Shown here in pieces: positions 26,834 through 35,764 of a stretch of DNA of 64,000 bases. Location: positions 434,001-498,000 of the forward strand of contig NZ_JAIFZQ010000020.1 of assembly GCF_019710585.1 (NCBI RefSeq), written 5' to 3'. Source of the DNA: Arthrobacter sp. MAHUQ-56 (lineage in GTDB: Bacteria; Actinomycetota; Actinomycetes; Actinomycetales; Micrococcaceae). A program made the translations under genes and the position numbers. The first letter of the stretch is position 1. Every line of letters starts with the position of its first letter. The notes under the pieces are model-generated. The model did not search any database, was not told the origin of the DNA, and saw only the letters and a program-made list of their open reading frames with translations.

Positions 26834-26850
26834 GGAATTCGGTCAAAATA

Positions 26851-26884
26851 CGTTCGGGGCTCTCCATTCGGAGGGCTCCGAACG
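26851..26884 (+). terminator. Terminator of the exaC-adhP-DUF779 operon
   Basis: A 15-bp stem with two mismatches (26851-26865 with 26870-26884), followed by a short CGTTTT tail. Confidence 0.6.
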
Positions 26885-27009
26885 CGTTTTCCAGAACAAA
26901 GTTCGGAAAACCGGCCGTCTCACCATGTGGGACGATTGTGGCCGTCCACTGGATGGACACTATCGTTGATAGGTCTGTTTCCATCACAAACCAGGATTGT
27001 GATTCCCCA

Positions 27010-28572
27010 ATGAATCTTCTCCGGACCAAGTCCATTGAGCAGTCCATGGCCGACGCCGATGAGCCCGGACGCAAGCTCAAGCGTTCCCTCAGTACCTGGG
27101 ACCTCATGATTATGGGCGTCGCCGTGGCAGTGGGTGCCGGCATCTTCTCCGTTGGCGCCAAGGCAGCTGCCAACTTTGCCGGTCCCGCCGTGACCGTGTC
27201 CTTCGCGGTCGCCGCCGTCACCTGTGCGCTGGCCATCATGTGCTACGCAGAGTTCGCCACCGCCATCCCCGTGGCCGGCTCCGCCTATGTTTTCACCTAC
27301 GCCACCATGGGCGAGCTCCTCGCCTGGATCATCGGCTGGAACCTGATCCTTGAGCTGTTCACCGCTGCCGCCGTGATCGCCAAGTACTGGGGCATCTACC
27401 TCAGCAAGGTGTTTGCCCTGATGGGCGCCGATATCCCGCCGGCCATCTCCCTGGGCGGTGTGGACCTGTACTGGGGCGCCTTCCTGATCGTTGCCATCTT
27501 CACCGTGCTGCTGGTGCTCGGCACCAAGCTCTCAGCCCGGGTGGGCAACATCTTCACCCTCATCAAGATCGGCGTCGTGCTGTTCGTGATTGTGGTGGGC
27601 TTCAGCTATGTGAAGTTCGAGAACTACACGCCGTTCGTTCCCGCTGCTGAGCCCACGGCCGGAACCGGTGCCGCCGATGTCCTGAAGCAGTCCTTCTTCG
27701 GCTTCCTCACCGGCGCCGCCCCCGCCCAGTACGGCACGCTTGGCATCTTCGCCGGCGCCGCCCTGGTGTTCTTCGCCTTCATCGGTTTCGACGTGGTGGC
27801 CACCTCAGCGGAGGAAGTGAAGAACCCGCAGAAGACCCTGCCCCGCGGCATCTTCGGCGGCCTGGCGCTGGTGACCCTGCTGTACATCCTCGTTTCCCTG
27901 GCCCTGACCGGCATGGTGTCCTACACCCAGCTCGCCGAGGCCAAGAGCCCCACCCTCACCACTGCGTTCGAAGCGGTAGGGGACACCTCGGCCGCCAAGG
28001 TGATCGCCTTCGGGTCCCTGGTGGGCCTGACCACCGTGATCATGGTGCTCCTCATGGGCCTGTCCCGCGTGGTCCTGGCCATGAGCCGCGACGGCCTGCT
28101 GCCGCGGTCGCTGTCAAAGACCAGCGAGAAGCGTTCGACGCCGGCCCGCCTCCAGATCATCTGCGGCGCCGCGGTGGCCCTGGTGGCAGGGCTGACCAAC
28201 GTGGACCTGCTGGAGGAAATGATCAACATCGGCACGCTGTCAGCCTTCGTGGTGGTCAGCCTGGGCATCCTGGTCCTCCGCAAGAAGCGCCCGGACCTGA
28301 AGCCGGCGTTCCGTGTACCGTTCGGCAAGGTGCTGCCGATCGTGTCGGCCGTGCTGTGCCTGTACCTGATGACCAACCTCGCCGTGGAGACGTGGATCTT
28401 CTTCGCCTTCTGGCTGCTCCTCGGGCTGGCCATCTACTTCGCTTACGGCCAGCGCCACTCGCGGCTCAACGAGCGCTTCGCCGAGGCAAGCGCCTCGGTC
28501 AACCGCGCACCCCAGGCAGACCCCGCTGCCGCTGCCGGCCGTGACGACGAGGACGAATTCAGCCGCGCCTGA
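27010..28572 (+). CDS. APC family amino acid permease (cationic amino acid type)
   Basis: A 520-residue transporter with about twelve helices. It begins with a short cytoplasmic helix and then LSTWDLMIMGVAVAVGAGIFS, the APC helix-1 signature with GAGIF near residue 43. FFAFIGFDVVATSAEEVKNP near residue 256 is the CAT-family helix-6 motif, with conserved FIGFD. The C-terminal tail is acidic and alanine rich. YfnA/CAT-type carriers take up cationic or branched amino acids; the substrate is not set here. The ATG at 27010 has only a weak AGGA 14 bases upstream. In-frame ATGs from 26938 encode non-homologous residues. Confidence 0.88.
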   Translation: MNLLRTKSIEQSMADADEPGRKLKRSLSTWDLMIMGVAVAVGAGIFSVGAKAAANFAGPAVTVSFAVAAVTCALAIMCYAEFATAIPVAGSAYVFTYATMGELLAWIIGWNLILELFTAAAVIAKYWGIYLSKVFALMGADIPPAISLGGVDLYWGAFLIVAIFTVLLVLGTKLSARVGNIFTLIKIGVVLFVIVVGFSYVKFENYTPFVPAAEPTAGTGAADVLKQSFFGFLTGAAPAQYGTLGIFAGAALVFFAFIGFDVVATSAEEVKNPQKTLPRGIFGGLALVTLLYILVSLALTGMVSYTQLAEAKSPTLTTAFEAVGDTSAAKVIAFGSLVGLTTVIMVLLMGLSRVVLAMSRDGLLPRSLSKTSEKRSTPARLQIICGAAVALVAGLTNVDLLEEMINIGTLSAFVVVSLGILVLRKKRPDLKPAFRVPFGKVLPIVSAVLCLYLMTNLAVETWIFFAFWLLLGLAIYFAYGQRHSRLNERFAEASASVNRAPQADPAAAAGRDDEDEFSRA

Positions 28573-28596
28573 GCTCCTCCGCTGCACCTGCCGTTT

Positions 28597-28627
28597 CTGC
28601 CCGCCCGGACTTTGCCCGGGCGGGCAG
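28597..28627 (+). terminator. Terminator after the APC permease
   Basis: A 12-bp perfect GC-rich stem (28597-28608 with 28616-28627) with a 7-base loop. No strong T-tract follows. Confidence 0.6.
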
Positions 28628-28674
28628 ACGCGTATCGGGCTCCGGGCGTTTCCGGCCCGCGGGTTCCGGGCTCC

Positions 28675-28680
28675 TAGGAT
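28675..28680 (+). promoter_or_regulatory. -10 element of the 28687 TetR gene
   Basis: TAGGAT is 6 bases before the ATG at 28687, matching the leaderless pattern. Confidence 0.5.
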
Positions 28681-28686
28681 GGAAGC

Positions 28687-29292
28687 ATGGCACGTCCCTC
28701 CCGGTCCGAACGCAAGGCCGAACTGCTCACCGCCATCCTCGACTACCTGATGGACAAGACGCTCGCGGAGCTGACCTTCCGCAGCCTCGCCGAAGGCCTG
28801 GGCGTGAGTGCCTATGTACTCGTCTACCACTTCGGCAACCGGGACCAGCTCATCAACGACATCGTCGCGTCCATTGAATCCCGGCTGGACTGGATGCGCA
28901 GCACCGACGTCCGTGACATCGACCGCGACGCATGGCGGGCGTTCCTGCTGGACTCCTGGCAGTGGACCATGGCGCAGCGTAACCGCCACCTGACCAGGCT
29001 CGAATTCGAGGCGACCGCACAGGACATCGTTGCCGGCGAGCCGCGCGGGAGTTCGCAGGAAAACTTCCGCCTGCTGCACCACAAGACCCGGGACTGGCTC
29101 ATGGTTCAGGGGATCGCGGAGGAGTATGCCGACACCGACGCCCGGCTCTTTACTTCCACCTTCTACGGCCTGCAGTTCGACTTCGTGGTGATGAATGAGC
29201 CGGAAGCTGCCACCAAGGCCTTCGAGCTGATGCTGGCGGTCTTCTTCAACAACCTCGACACCCGCCTGGCCGCCGCCGCGCAGGGCGCCTGA
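28687..29292 (+). CDS. TetR family regulator
   Basis: A 201-residue regulator with an N-terminal helix-turn-helix at residues 8-55: SERKAELLTAILDYLM, then SLAEGLGVSAYVLVYHFGNR. The C-terminal domain is typical in length but its ligand is unknown. It stands alone between the APC permease and a convergent DUF2461 gene, so its target may be the permease, itself or a distant gene. The start lies 6 bases after TAGGAT. Confidence 0.85.
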   Translation: MARPSRSERKAELLTAILDYLMDKTLAELTFRSLAEGLGVSAYVLVYHFGNRDQLINDIVASIESRLDWMRSTDVRDIDRDAWRAFLLDSWQWTMAQRNRHLTRLEFEATAQDIVAGEPRGSSQENFRLLHHKTRDWLMVQGIAEEYADTDARLFTSTFYGLQFDFVVMNEPEAATKAFELMLAVFFNNLDTRLAAAAQGA

Positions 29293-29312
29293 CGCCTGCC
29301 GCGGGCATGCAC

Positions 29313-29948
29313 CTATGGCGCCGCGTACCTCCCCACCCATTCCACGAGGGGCCGCAGCTGCCGCCACCTTGCCGCGACCTCGTCCTGGACTGCGGGCGTG
29401 GAGACCCACTCCGGCTGGCCCACTTCCACCCCTGCCGACAAGGACTTGTGCTTGAGCAATTCGGCGCGCGGGTGGTCCCTGGCGAAACCGCGGGGGACGG
29501 TTTTGAGCTTCTCGCCCTCGATGGTGAAGCCGGCGCCCGCCACGGCATCGACGATCTCCTGCAACGCGGCGCCGCTTGCCGAGGCGTCGGTGGCGGCCCG
29601 GAACCTGGCCAGCTGTGCGGGTGTGTGGGAGTGGTAGCCGCCGCCGATCAGCAGCCCGTCCGCGCTCACCTGCAGGTAGAACCCCACCCCCTCCTGCCGG
29701 GTGGAGAAGGCGCCTTGCGCGGTCTTGTACGGTGACTTGTCCTGCGAGAAGCGGATGTCCCGGTAGGGCCGGAACAGCCTGGCCGGCCCGAACTCGGGTT
29801 CCAGGCCGGCGAGGAGTTCGGTGAGGGGTTCCTTGACGGCGGAGTCATAGGTGTCCTTGTGCCCGAGCCACCATTCACGGTTGTTGTTCTCTTCCAGCTC
29901 CGCGTAGAACCGGAAGGCCTCCGGCGGGATGCCTGCGAATGTGTTCAT
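29313..29948 (-). CDS. DUF2461 family protein (TIGR02453)
   Basis: A 211-residue cytosolic protein with the family hallmarks FYAELEENNNREWWLGHKD near residue 14, FRPYRDIRFSQDKSPYKT near 59 and GFYLQVSADGLLIGGGYH near 88. The family is widespread but has no known activity. TAGGCT lies 6 bases before the ATG at 29948, indicating a leaderless mRNA. Convergent with the TetR gene, 20 bases apart. Confidence 0.9.
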   Translation of the reverse strand: MNTFAGIPPEAFRFYAELEENNNREWWLGHKDTYDSAVKEPLTELLAGLEPEFGPARLFRPYRDIRFSQDKSPYKTAQGAFSTRQEGVGFYLQVSADGLLIGGGYHSHTPAQLARFRAATDASASGAALQEIVDAVAGAGFTIEGEKLKTVPRGFARDHPRAELLKHKSLSAGVEVGQPEWVSTPAVQDEVAARWRQLRPLVEWVGRYAAP

Positions 29949-29954
29949 GGATGG

Positions 29955-29960
29955 AGCCTA
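29955..29960 (-). promoter_or_regulatory. -10 element of the DUF2461 gene
   Basis: TAGGCT on the minus strand, 6 bases before the ATG at 29948. Confidence 0.5.
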
Positions 29961-29995
29961 GGACCGGGCCGCCGCAACCGGCCAGGCTCCCGGCA

Positions 29996-30023
29996 CCCTA
30001 TGTGCAAAACCCTATGTGCAAAA
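29996..30023. repeat. Tandem 14-bp duplication
   Basis: CCCTATGTGCAAAA occurs twice without a gap (29996-30009, 30010-30023), between the DUF2461 promoter and the catalase terminator. Confidence 0.7.
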
Positions 30024-30037
30024 CCGCCTTTAAAAGG

Positions 30038-30075
30038 CAGGACACCCCGCCCGGAAGACCGGGAGGGGTGTCCTG
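30038..30075 (-). terminator. Terminator of the fur-catalase operon
   Basis: A 17-bp stem with one mismatch (30038-30054 with 30059-30075) and an AAGA loop. On the minus strand it is followed by CCTTTTAAAGG. Confidence 0.75.
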
Positions 30076-30124
30076 ACGAAGCCCTAAATTGGCAGGACCG
30101 GATGGTCCCGCCGTGGGGGCAGTA

Positions 30125-31606
30125 CTAGCCGATCTTGTTGGCTGCTTCTGCCTCGGAGAGCGGAGCTGCACCAAGGTTTGCGCGCAGCTTGGCACCGAGT
30201 TCGGCGTCGACGTTGGTCCAGTACTGGATGGCACGTTCCTTGATGTCGGAACGCTTGACGCCGCCTACGGCGCCGGTGATGGTTTCGAGGAAGCGGGCCT
30301 TGGTGGCCTCGTCGTAGACCTCGCGGTACAGCGCACCGGCCTGGACGAAGTCGCCGTCCTCGGCGTGGAGGGAGTGCGCGGCGAGGGTCAGCTCGCCGTC
30401 GTTCTCCCAGCCGCCGGCGACGTTCTGCGGCTCAACCGCAGCCGGGCCGCCAAAGGTGTTGGGTGCGTAGACCGGAACGGAAGGCGCGTTGAACAGGAAG
30501 CGTCCCTGGCCGTCCTGGCTGTAGTTGTTCACCTGGTTCTTCGGCTGGTTCACCGGGATCTGGGCGTGGTTGGTGCCCACGCGGTAGCGGTGCGCGTCGG
30601 CGTAGGAGAAGATGCGGGCCTGCAGCATCTTGTCCGGGGAAGCGGCGATGCCCGGCACGAAGTTCGACGGCGCGAAGGTGGCCTGTTCGATCTGCGCGAA
30701 GTAGTTTTCCGGGTTGCGGTTCAGCTCCATGGTGCCGACCTTGATCAGCGGGTAGTCCGCGTGCGGCCAGACCTTGGTCAGGTCGAACGGGTTGAAGCGG
30801 TAGGTCTTGGCGTCCTCGTACGGCATGACCTGGACGTGCAGGTCCCAGGAGGGCAGGTTCCCGGCTTCGATGTTCTCGTGCAGGTCGCGGATGTAGAAGT
30901 CGGCGTCGGAACCGGCCAGGGCCTCGGCCTGCTCGGAGGTCATGTTCTTCACGCCCTGGTTGGACTTGAAGTGGTACTTGACCCAGAAGCGCTCACCGGC
31001 GGCGTTGATCCACTGGTAGGTGTGCGAGCCGTAGCCCTGCATTTCACGCCAGGAGGCGGGGAGGCCGCGGTCACCCATCAGCCAGGTGACCTGGTGGGCG
31101 GACTCGGGGGACAGGGTCCAGAAGTCCCACTGCATGTCGGCGTCGCGCAGGTGGGTGCCCGGCAGGCGCTTCTGGGAGTGGATGAAGTCCGGGAACTTGA
31201 TGCCGTCGCGGATGAAGAACACGGGGGTGTTGTTGCCCACGAGGTCGTAGTTGCCCTCGCTGGTGTAGAACTTCACGGCGAAACCGCGCGGGTCGCGCCA
31301 GGTGTCCGGGGAACCGTTCTCGCCGGCCACGGAGGAGAAGCGGATCAACATCTCGGTCTCGACGCCGGGCTGCAGGAACGCGGCCTTGGTGTACTTGGAG
31401 ACGTCCTCGGTGGTCTTGAACGTACCGAATGCACCGCCGCCCTTGGCGTGCACTACGCGCTCCGGAACCCGCTCACGGTTGAACTGGGCGAGCTTTTCCA
31501 CCAGGTAGTGGTCAGTCAGGATGATGGCACCATCGGCACCAACTGACTTCGAGTGCGCGTCGGACGTAACCGGCGCACCTGACTGGGTTGTTGAAACGGC
31601 AGTCAT
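30125..31606 (-). CDS. katA: Catalase (monofunctional, small-subunit heme type)
   Basis: A 493-residue enzyme that disproportionates hydrogen peroxide. The distal histidine lies in [14 protein letters not shown] near residue 53, the distal asparagine in [13 protein letters not shown] near 126 and the proximal heme tyrosine in [14 protein letters not shown] near 338. Length is typical of clade 3 catalases. The ATG at 31606 has AGGAG 5 bases upstream and overlaps the stop of the Fur gene in an ATGA arrangement, so the two are coupled and peroxide-controlled together. Confidence 0.96.
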   Translation of the reverse strand: MTAVSTTQSGAPVTSDAHSKSVGADGAIILTDHYLVEKLAQFNRERVPERVVHAKGGGAFGTFKTTEDVSKYTKAAFLQPGVETEMLIRFSSVAGENGSPDTWRDPRGFAVKFYTSEGNYDLVGNNTPVFFIRDGIKFPDFIHSQKRLPGTHLRDADMQWDFWTLSPESAHQVTWLMGDRGLPASWREMQGYGSHTYQWINAAGERFWVKYHFKSNQGVKNMTSEQAEALAGSDADFYIRDLHENIEAGNLPSWDLHVQVMPYEDAKTYRFNPFDLTKVWPHADYPLIKVGTMELNRNPENYFAQIEQATFAPSNFVPGIAASPDKMLQARIFSYADAHRYRVGTNHAQIPVNQPKNQVNNYSQDGQGRFLFNAPSVPVYAPNTFGGPAAVEPQNVAGGWENDGELTLAAHSLHAEDGDFVQAGALYREVYDEATKARFLETITGAVGGVKRSDIKERAIQYWTNVDAELGAKLRANLGAAPLSEAEAANKIG

Positions 31607-32100
31607 TGTTCTCCTATTTCTTTGTTTCTTGTAAGGGACGACTGGGGAGGAAGTTGTTGGGCCCGCTGGCAGTCCTGGCAAATGCCCTGGTACATGACAT
31701 CCGCGATCTGGATGGTCATCGGCTTGGCGTCGGGGTTCCAGTGGGGCGTGAGGCAGGGAGCATGGCCGACGGCGCAGTCCACGTCCTCCACACGGCCGCA
31801 GCTGATGCAGATCGCGTGGTGGTGGTTGTCGCCCACACGCGTTTCATACAGTGCCGGGGAGTGGGGAGGTTCGAACCGGCGCAGCATGTGCAGGTCCGTC
31901 AGGTCGCCGAGGACGACGTACACGGACTGGGCAGTCAGCTCGGGCAGTTCGGTGCGGGCCGCAGCCAGGATGCTTTCCGCCGGGGAGTGGGGGTGGCGAT
32001 CGACGGCGGCCAGTACGGCAAGCCGCTGCTTGGTCACCCTGCGGCCGTGGGCACGCAGGGCCGCTGCCCATGCTTCCTGGCCGTCGAAGTGCTCCGTCAT
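31603..32100 (-). CDS. Fur family regulator (PerR/FurA/CatR-like)
   Basis: A 165-residue metalloregulator. The winged helix covers residues 1-85, with [20 protein letters not shown] and [12 protein letters not shown]. The metal part has the histidine run [13 protein letters not shown], with CxxC near residue 100 and a second CQDC pair near 146; these form the structural zinc site. Its overlap with the catalase gene follows the known furA-katG and catR-catA layouts and indicates peroxide sensing. An AT-rich dyad upstream is the likely autoregulatory box. Confidence 0.92.
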   Translation of the reverse strand: MTEHFDGQEAWAAALRAHGRRVTKQRLAVLAAVDRHPHSPAESILAAARTELPELTAQSVYVVLGDLTDLHMLRRFEPPHSPALYETRVGDNHHHAICISCGRVEDVDCAVGHAPCLTPHWNPDAKPMTIQIADVMYQGICQDCQRAQQLPPQSSLTRNKEIGEQ

Positions 32101-32115
32101 GGCTCCATTGAAGCA

Positions 32116-32140
32116 CTTATTATTAGTAAGTCACAATAAG
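32116..32140. promoter_or_regulatory. PerR/Fur-type box upstream of the fur-catalase operon
   Basis: A 25-bp AT-rich imperfect palindrome, CTTATT at 32116-32121 inverted as AATAAG at 32135-32140 with further symmetric matches inside. It begins 15 bases before the Fur start codon and resembles a TTATAAT-NATTATAA type box. It is also close to the divergent MFS promoter at 32169. Confidence 0.6.
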
Positions 32141-32168
32141 GCGTGGCTAACCTGTCCGTGTCGCCCGC

Positions 32169-32174
32169 TAGGGT
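32169..32174 (+). promoter_or_regulatory. -10 element of the 32181 MFS gene
   Basis: TAGGGT is 6 bases before the GTG start and no Shine-Dalgarno site is present. Confidence 0.5.
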
Positions 32175-32180
32175 TGCCGG

Positions 32181-33452
32181 GTGGGGAAGATTCTGGCCGA
32201 CATCCGGCCGCTCAAGGAAAGCCCGGCATTCCGCCGGCTCTGGCTGGGATCCGCGGTGTCCGCCGTGGGGAGCCAGCTCACCCTGGTGGCTGTGAGCCTT
32301 GAGGTCTACCGGCTGACGCACGACAGCTTTTACGTGGGCCTGCTGGGCGTTTTCGCGCTGGTGCCCCTGGTGGTGGGCGGCCTGATGGGCGGGTCCATCG
32401 CGGACGCGCACGACCGCCGGCGCATCGCCCTGCTGGCCTCCGCGGTGCTGTGGCTGACCACCGGCCTGATCGCGCTCCAATCCTGGCTGCAGCTGGGCAG
32501 CGTCTGGGTCCTCTATCTCCTTGTAGCACTGCAAAGCGGGGCGCAGGCCATCAACCAGCCGGCCCGCAGCGCCATCATCCCCATGCTCATCCGCAAGGAA
32601 CTACTGCCGGCTGCCAACGCGCTCAGCATGCTGTCCATGGGCCTCGCCATGACCGCCGGGCCGCTGCTGGCCGGCGTGCTTGTTGCCTTGTTCGGGTTCG
32701 GCTGGACCTACACGATCGACTTTGTGAGCTTCGCCTTCGTGCTCTGGGCGGTCTACCGCCTTCCGCCGATGCCACCGGCCGGAACCCGCAGCAAGGTAGG
32801 GCTCCGATCGGTGATCGAGGGGTTCCGGTTCCTGGGGACCCGGCCCAACCTCCGCATGACCTTCATCATCGACCTCATCGCCATGGTCCTGGCCCAGCCG
32901 CGCGCGTTGTTGCCGGCCGTGGCCGCCCTGTCCATCGGCGGCGGGGAGGCGACGGTCGGCATCCTGCTCGCGTGCACCGCCGTCGGGGCTTTCCTCGCGG
33001 GCCTGTTCTCCGGCCCACTGGGGATGGTCCGCCGCCAGGGGACCTCCGTCGTCATCTCCGTCATGGGGTGGGGCGCCTCCATCGGAGCGTTCGGGCTGGT
33101 GGTGCTGCTGGCCGGGCACGCGCCGGACGGCGGCGTGACACCGTGGCTGGTTCCCGCCGCCATCTGCTGCGCGCTGGCCGGCATCGCCGATTCGATCAGC
33201 AGCGTCTTCCGCAACACGATCCTTCAGGCCGCGGCCCCGGACCACCTGCGTGGCAGGCTCCAGGGCGTCTTCATCGTGGTGGTGGCCGGCGGTCCGCGCA
33301 TCGGGGACCTGCTGGCCGGCGGCGGGACTAAGATTTTGAGTGAGGGCTGGGTCCTGCTGCTCGGCGGTGCGCTGTGCATCGCGGGGGCGTGGCTGGCGGC
33401 GAAACTGCAGCCGGGCTTCGGCAGGTATGACGCCCGGAACCCGGTGCCGTAG
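32181..33452 (+). CDS. MFS transporter, EntS/enterobactin-exporter-like
   Basis: A 423-residue permease with about twelve helices. It starts with the short [21 protein letters not shown] segment, typical of the MFS_3/EntS branch (shown as [20 protein letters not shown]). The [18 protein letters not shown] loop 2-3 motif lies near residue 72. EntS relatives export siderophores or drugs. Placement between a peroxide regulator and iron uptake genes makes metal or oxidative stress regulation plausible but unproven. The GTG follows a -10 hexamer by 6 bases. Confidence 0.85.
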   Translation: MGKILADIRPLKESPAFRRLWLGSAVSAVGSQLTLVAVSLEVYRLTHDSFYVGLLGVFALVPLVVGGLMGGSIADAHDRRRIALLASAVLWLTTGLIALQSWLQLGSVWVLYLLVALQSGAQAINQPARSAIIPMLIRKELLPAANALSMLSMGLAMTAGPLLAGVLVALFGFGWTYTIDFVSFAFVLWAVYRLPPMPPAGTRSKVGLRSVIEGFRFLGTRPNLRMTFIIDLIAMVLAQPRALLPAVAALSIGGGEATVGILLACTAVGAFLAGLFSGPLGMVRRQGTSVVISVMGWGASIGAFGLVVLLAGHAPDGGVTPWLVPAAICCALAGIADSISSVFRNTILQAAAPDHLRGRLQGVFIVVVAGGPRIGDLLAGGGTKILSEGWVLLLGGALCIAGAWLAAKLQPGFGRYDARNPVP

Positions 33453-33480
33453 TGGACCGTTCCTTGAGCAAGGAGGAAAC

Positions 33481-34347
33481 GTGCACAACCATCACAACGG
33501 CCTGAAGACGGCCGCGCTGTTCGGGGTGCTGTGGGCGGTGCTGCTGGGTCTTGGTGGACTTATCGGCGTCGGTACCCGCAGCTCCACGCCCATCTGGATC
33601 ATGGCCCTGATCGGCGTCGGCACCACGTTCTACGGCTACTGGAACAGCGACAAGATCGCCATCCGCGCCATGCAGGCCATCCCGGTGTCCGAAGCCCAGG
33701 CCCCGCAGCTCTACCAGATCGTGCGTGAGCTTTCCATGCGCGCCAACCAGCCCATGCCGCGCATCTACGTCTCGCCCACCATGAACCCCAACGCCTTCGC
33801 CACCGGCCGCAACCCCCAAAACGCCGCGGTCTGCTGCACTGAAGGCATCCTGCGGCTCCTCGACGCCCGCGAGCTGCGCGGGGTCCTCGGCCACGAACTC
33901 ATGCACGTCTACAACCGCGACATCCTCACCTCATCGGTGGCTGCCGCCGTCGCCGGCGTCATCACCTCGGTGGGCCAGATGCTGCTGTTCTTCGGCGGCG
34001 GCGACCGGCGCAATGCCAATCCGCTGGCGATGATCGCCATGGCGCTGCTGGCGCCCTTCGCGGCGTCGCTGATCCAGATGGCCATCTCACGCACCAGGGA
34101 GTACGACGCCGACGAGGACGGCTCCCAGCTGACCGGAGATCCGCTGGCGCTCGCCTCAGCCCTGGCCAAGATTGAGCGCGGCGTCAGCCTTGCCCCGTTG
34201 CCGCAGGACCAGCGGCTGGTCAACGCCTCGCACCTCATGATTGCCAACCCGTTCCGGGGTGGCGCCATCAACAAGCTCTTCGCCACCCACCCCCCGATGC
34301 GCGACCGGATCTCCAGACTGGAGCGGATGGCGGGCCGGCCGCAGTAG
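33481..34347 (+). CDS. htpX: HtpX-family M48 membrane metalloprotease
   Basis: A 288-residue zinc protease that degrades misfolded membrane proteins. Two N-terminal helices lie at residues 10-55. The zinc motif HELMH is in [13 protein letters not shown] near residue 139, another membrane region lies at 155-205, and the third zinc ligand is in [12 protein letters not shown] near 214. The GTG at 33481 has an ideal AAGGAGGAAAC in front. Upstream in-frame codons overlap the MFS gene. It begins 28 bases after that gene. Confidence 0.92.
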   Translation: MHNHHNGLKTAALFGVLWAVLLGLGGLIGVGTRSSTPIWIMALIGVGTTFYGYWNSDKIAIRAMQAIPVSEAQAPQLYQIVRELSMRANQPMPRIYVSPTMNPNAFATGRNPQNAAVCCTEGILRLLDARELRGVLGHELMHVYNRDILTSSVAAAVAGVITSVGQMLLFFGGGDRRNANPLAMIAMALLAPFAASLIQMAISRTREYDADEDGSQLTGDPLALASALAKIERGVSLAPLPQDQRLVNASHLMIANPFRGGAINKLFATHPPMRDRISRLERMAGRPQ

Positions 34348-34390
34348 CCGGGACCCGCCGTCGGACGTGTCCTTGGGCGGCCAGGAACTC

Positions 34391-35764
34391 CTAGGTGAAG
34401 AGCCCTTCGCCGATGAAGCCGCCCGGCTTCACTCCGCCGGGGACGGCGAACAGGCCCGATCCGGTGTGTTTGAGGTATTCCACGGCCAGCGTGTCGCCCT
34501 TGGCCATGGCCATCTGCATGGGCACGTAGTGGGTCCGCGGGTCGGTGACGAAGGCGATGAAGAACAGTCCGGCGTCGAGGTGGCCCACGCCGTCGGAACC
34601 GTCGGTGTAGTTGTAGCCGCGGCGCAGCATCCGGACCCCGTTGTTCTGGCCGGGGTGGGCCATCCGCATGTGTGAATCGAGTGGAATCAGGGGTTTGCCG
34701 CCCTTGCCCTGCCGGGCGAAGTCGGGTTCGGTGAACTCCTCGCCGCCGGAGAGGGGCGCGCCTGTTCCCTTGGTCCGGCCGATCAGGCCTTCCTGTTCGC
34801 CCAGGGAGGTCCGGTCCCACGTCTCGATGTGCATCCGGATGCGGCGGGCCACCAGGTAGCTGCCTCCGGCCAGCCACGCGTCCTCCGGCCGTGAAGCCTT
34901 GGCCCAGACGTGCTGGTCCAGCAGCTGCCGGTCCTCGACCTTGAGGTTGTTGGTGCCGTCCTTGAAGCCGAACAGGTTCCGCGGGGTCTGCTGGGCGCGG
35001 GAGGTGGAGGACGTGCGGCCGAAGCCCAGCTGGGACCACCGGACCCGCACCTTCCCGAATCCGATCCTGGCCAGGTTCCGGATGGCGTGGACGGCCACCT
35101 GGGGATCGTCGGCGCAGGCCTGCACCACCAGGTCCCCTCCGCTGCGGGCAGGGTCGAGGTCGTCGCCGGGGAAATGCGGCAGGTCGATCAGGGCCTCGGG
35201 CTTCCGCCCTTCCAGGCCAAAGCGGGCCGCGCCGTCCTTTTCGAACAGGCTGGCTCCGAAACCGAAGGTCAGGGTCAGCTTTCCCGCGTTCAGGTCAAGC
35301 GCCTCCCCGGTGTCCTCCGGCGGCGCGCCGTAGGGCCCGTCCACAGCGCCCGTTGCCCCGGCAGGCCGGCCCTCGGTCAGCGCCTCCGCGGCCTCGGTCC
35401 AGTCCTTGAGGAGCTGGACCAGCTCTTCCCGCTTGGTGGTGGTGACGTCGAACGCCGCCATATGGAGGCGGTCCTGCGCGGCAGTGGTGATGCCCGCCTG
35501 GTGGTCGCCGTGGAAAGGGACCACCGGACTGTCGGCGGAAGGTGCCGGAGCCGCAGTGGCCGCCACGGCGTCGTGCCCCAGGAAGCCTGCGGCAAGCCCG
35601 GCTGCTGCACCGCCCAGCCCGGCGAGGCCAAGCAGGCCGCGTCTGCTGACGCGCGGCCCCGCCGTCGGCTGTTCCGGTGCCGCAGCGCAGGCCGAACCGC
35701 CGGCCTCCGCAGTTCCCGCTTCGGAAGCCTGCGGCGGCTGGCCGCCGAACGGGCAGCCGGTCAC
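34391..35764 (-). CDS. efeB: Dyp-type heme peroxidase EfeB, Tat-exported
   Basis: A 457-residue deferrochelatase/peroxidase. The N-terminus carries a twin-arginine signal, SRRGLLGLAGLGGAAAGL, near residue 41. The Dyp heme motif GFKDG is in LFGFKDGTNN near residue 268, with a proximal histidine expected in the HIETWDR region and a distal aspartate in the GFKDG motif. The GTG start overlaps the efeO stop by four bases. In the EfeUOB system it acts outside the membrane, oxidising ferrous iron or removing iron from heme. Confidence 0.92.
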   Translation of the reverse strand: MTGCPFGGQPPQASEAGTAEAGGSACAAAPEQPTAGPRVSRRGLLGLAGLGGAAAGLAAGFLGHDAVAATAAPAPSADSPVVPFHGDHQAGITTAAQDRLHMAAFDVTTTKREELVQLLKDWTEAAEALTEGRPAGATGAVDGPYGAPPEDTGEALDLNAGKLTLTFGFGASLFEKDGAARFGLEGRKPEALIDLPHFPGDDLDPARSGGDLVVQACADDPQVAVHAIRNLARIGFGKVRVRWSQLGFGRTSSTSRAQQTPRNLFGFKDGTNNLKVEDRQLLDQHVWAKASRPEDAWLAGGSYLVARRIRMHIETWDRTSLGEQEGLIGRTKGTGAPLSGGEEFTEPDFARQGKGGKPLIPLDSHMRMAHPGQNNGVRMLRRGYNYTDGSDGVGHLDAGLFFIAFVTDPRTHYVPMQMAMAKGDTLAVEYLKHTGSGLFAVPGGVKPGGFIGEGLFT

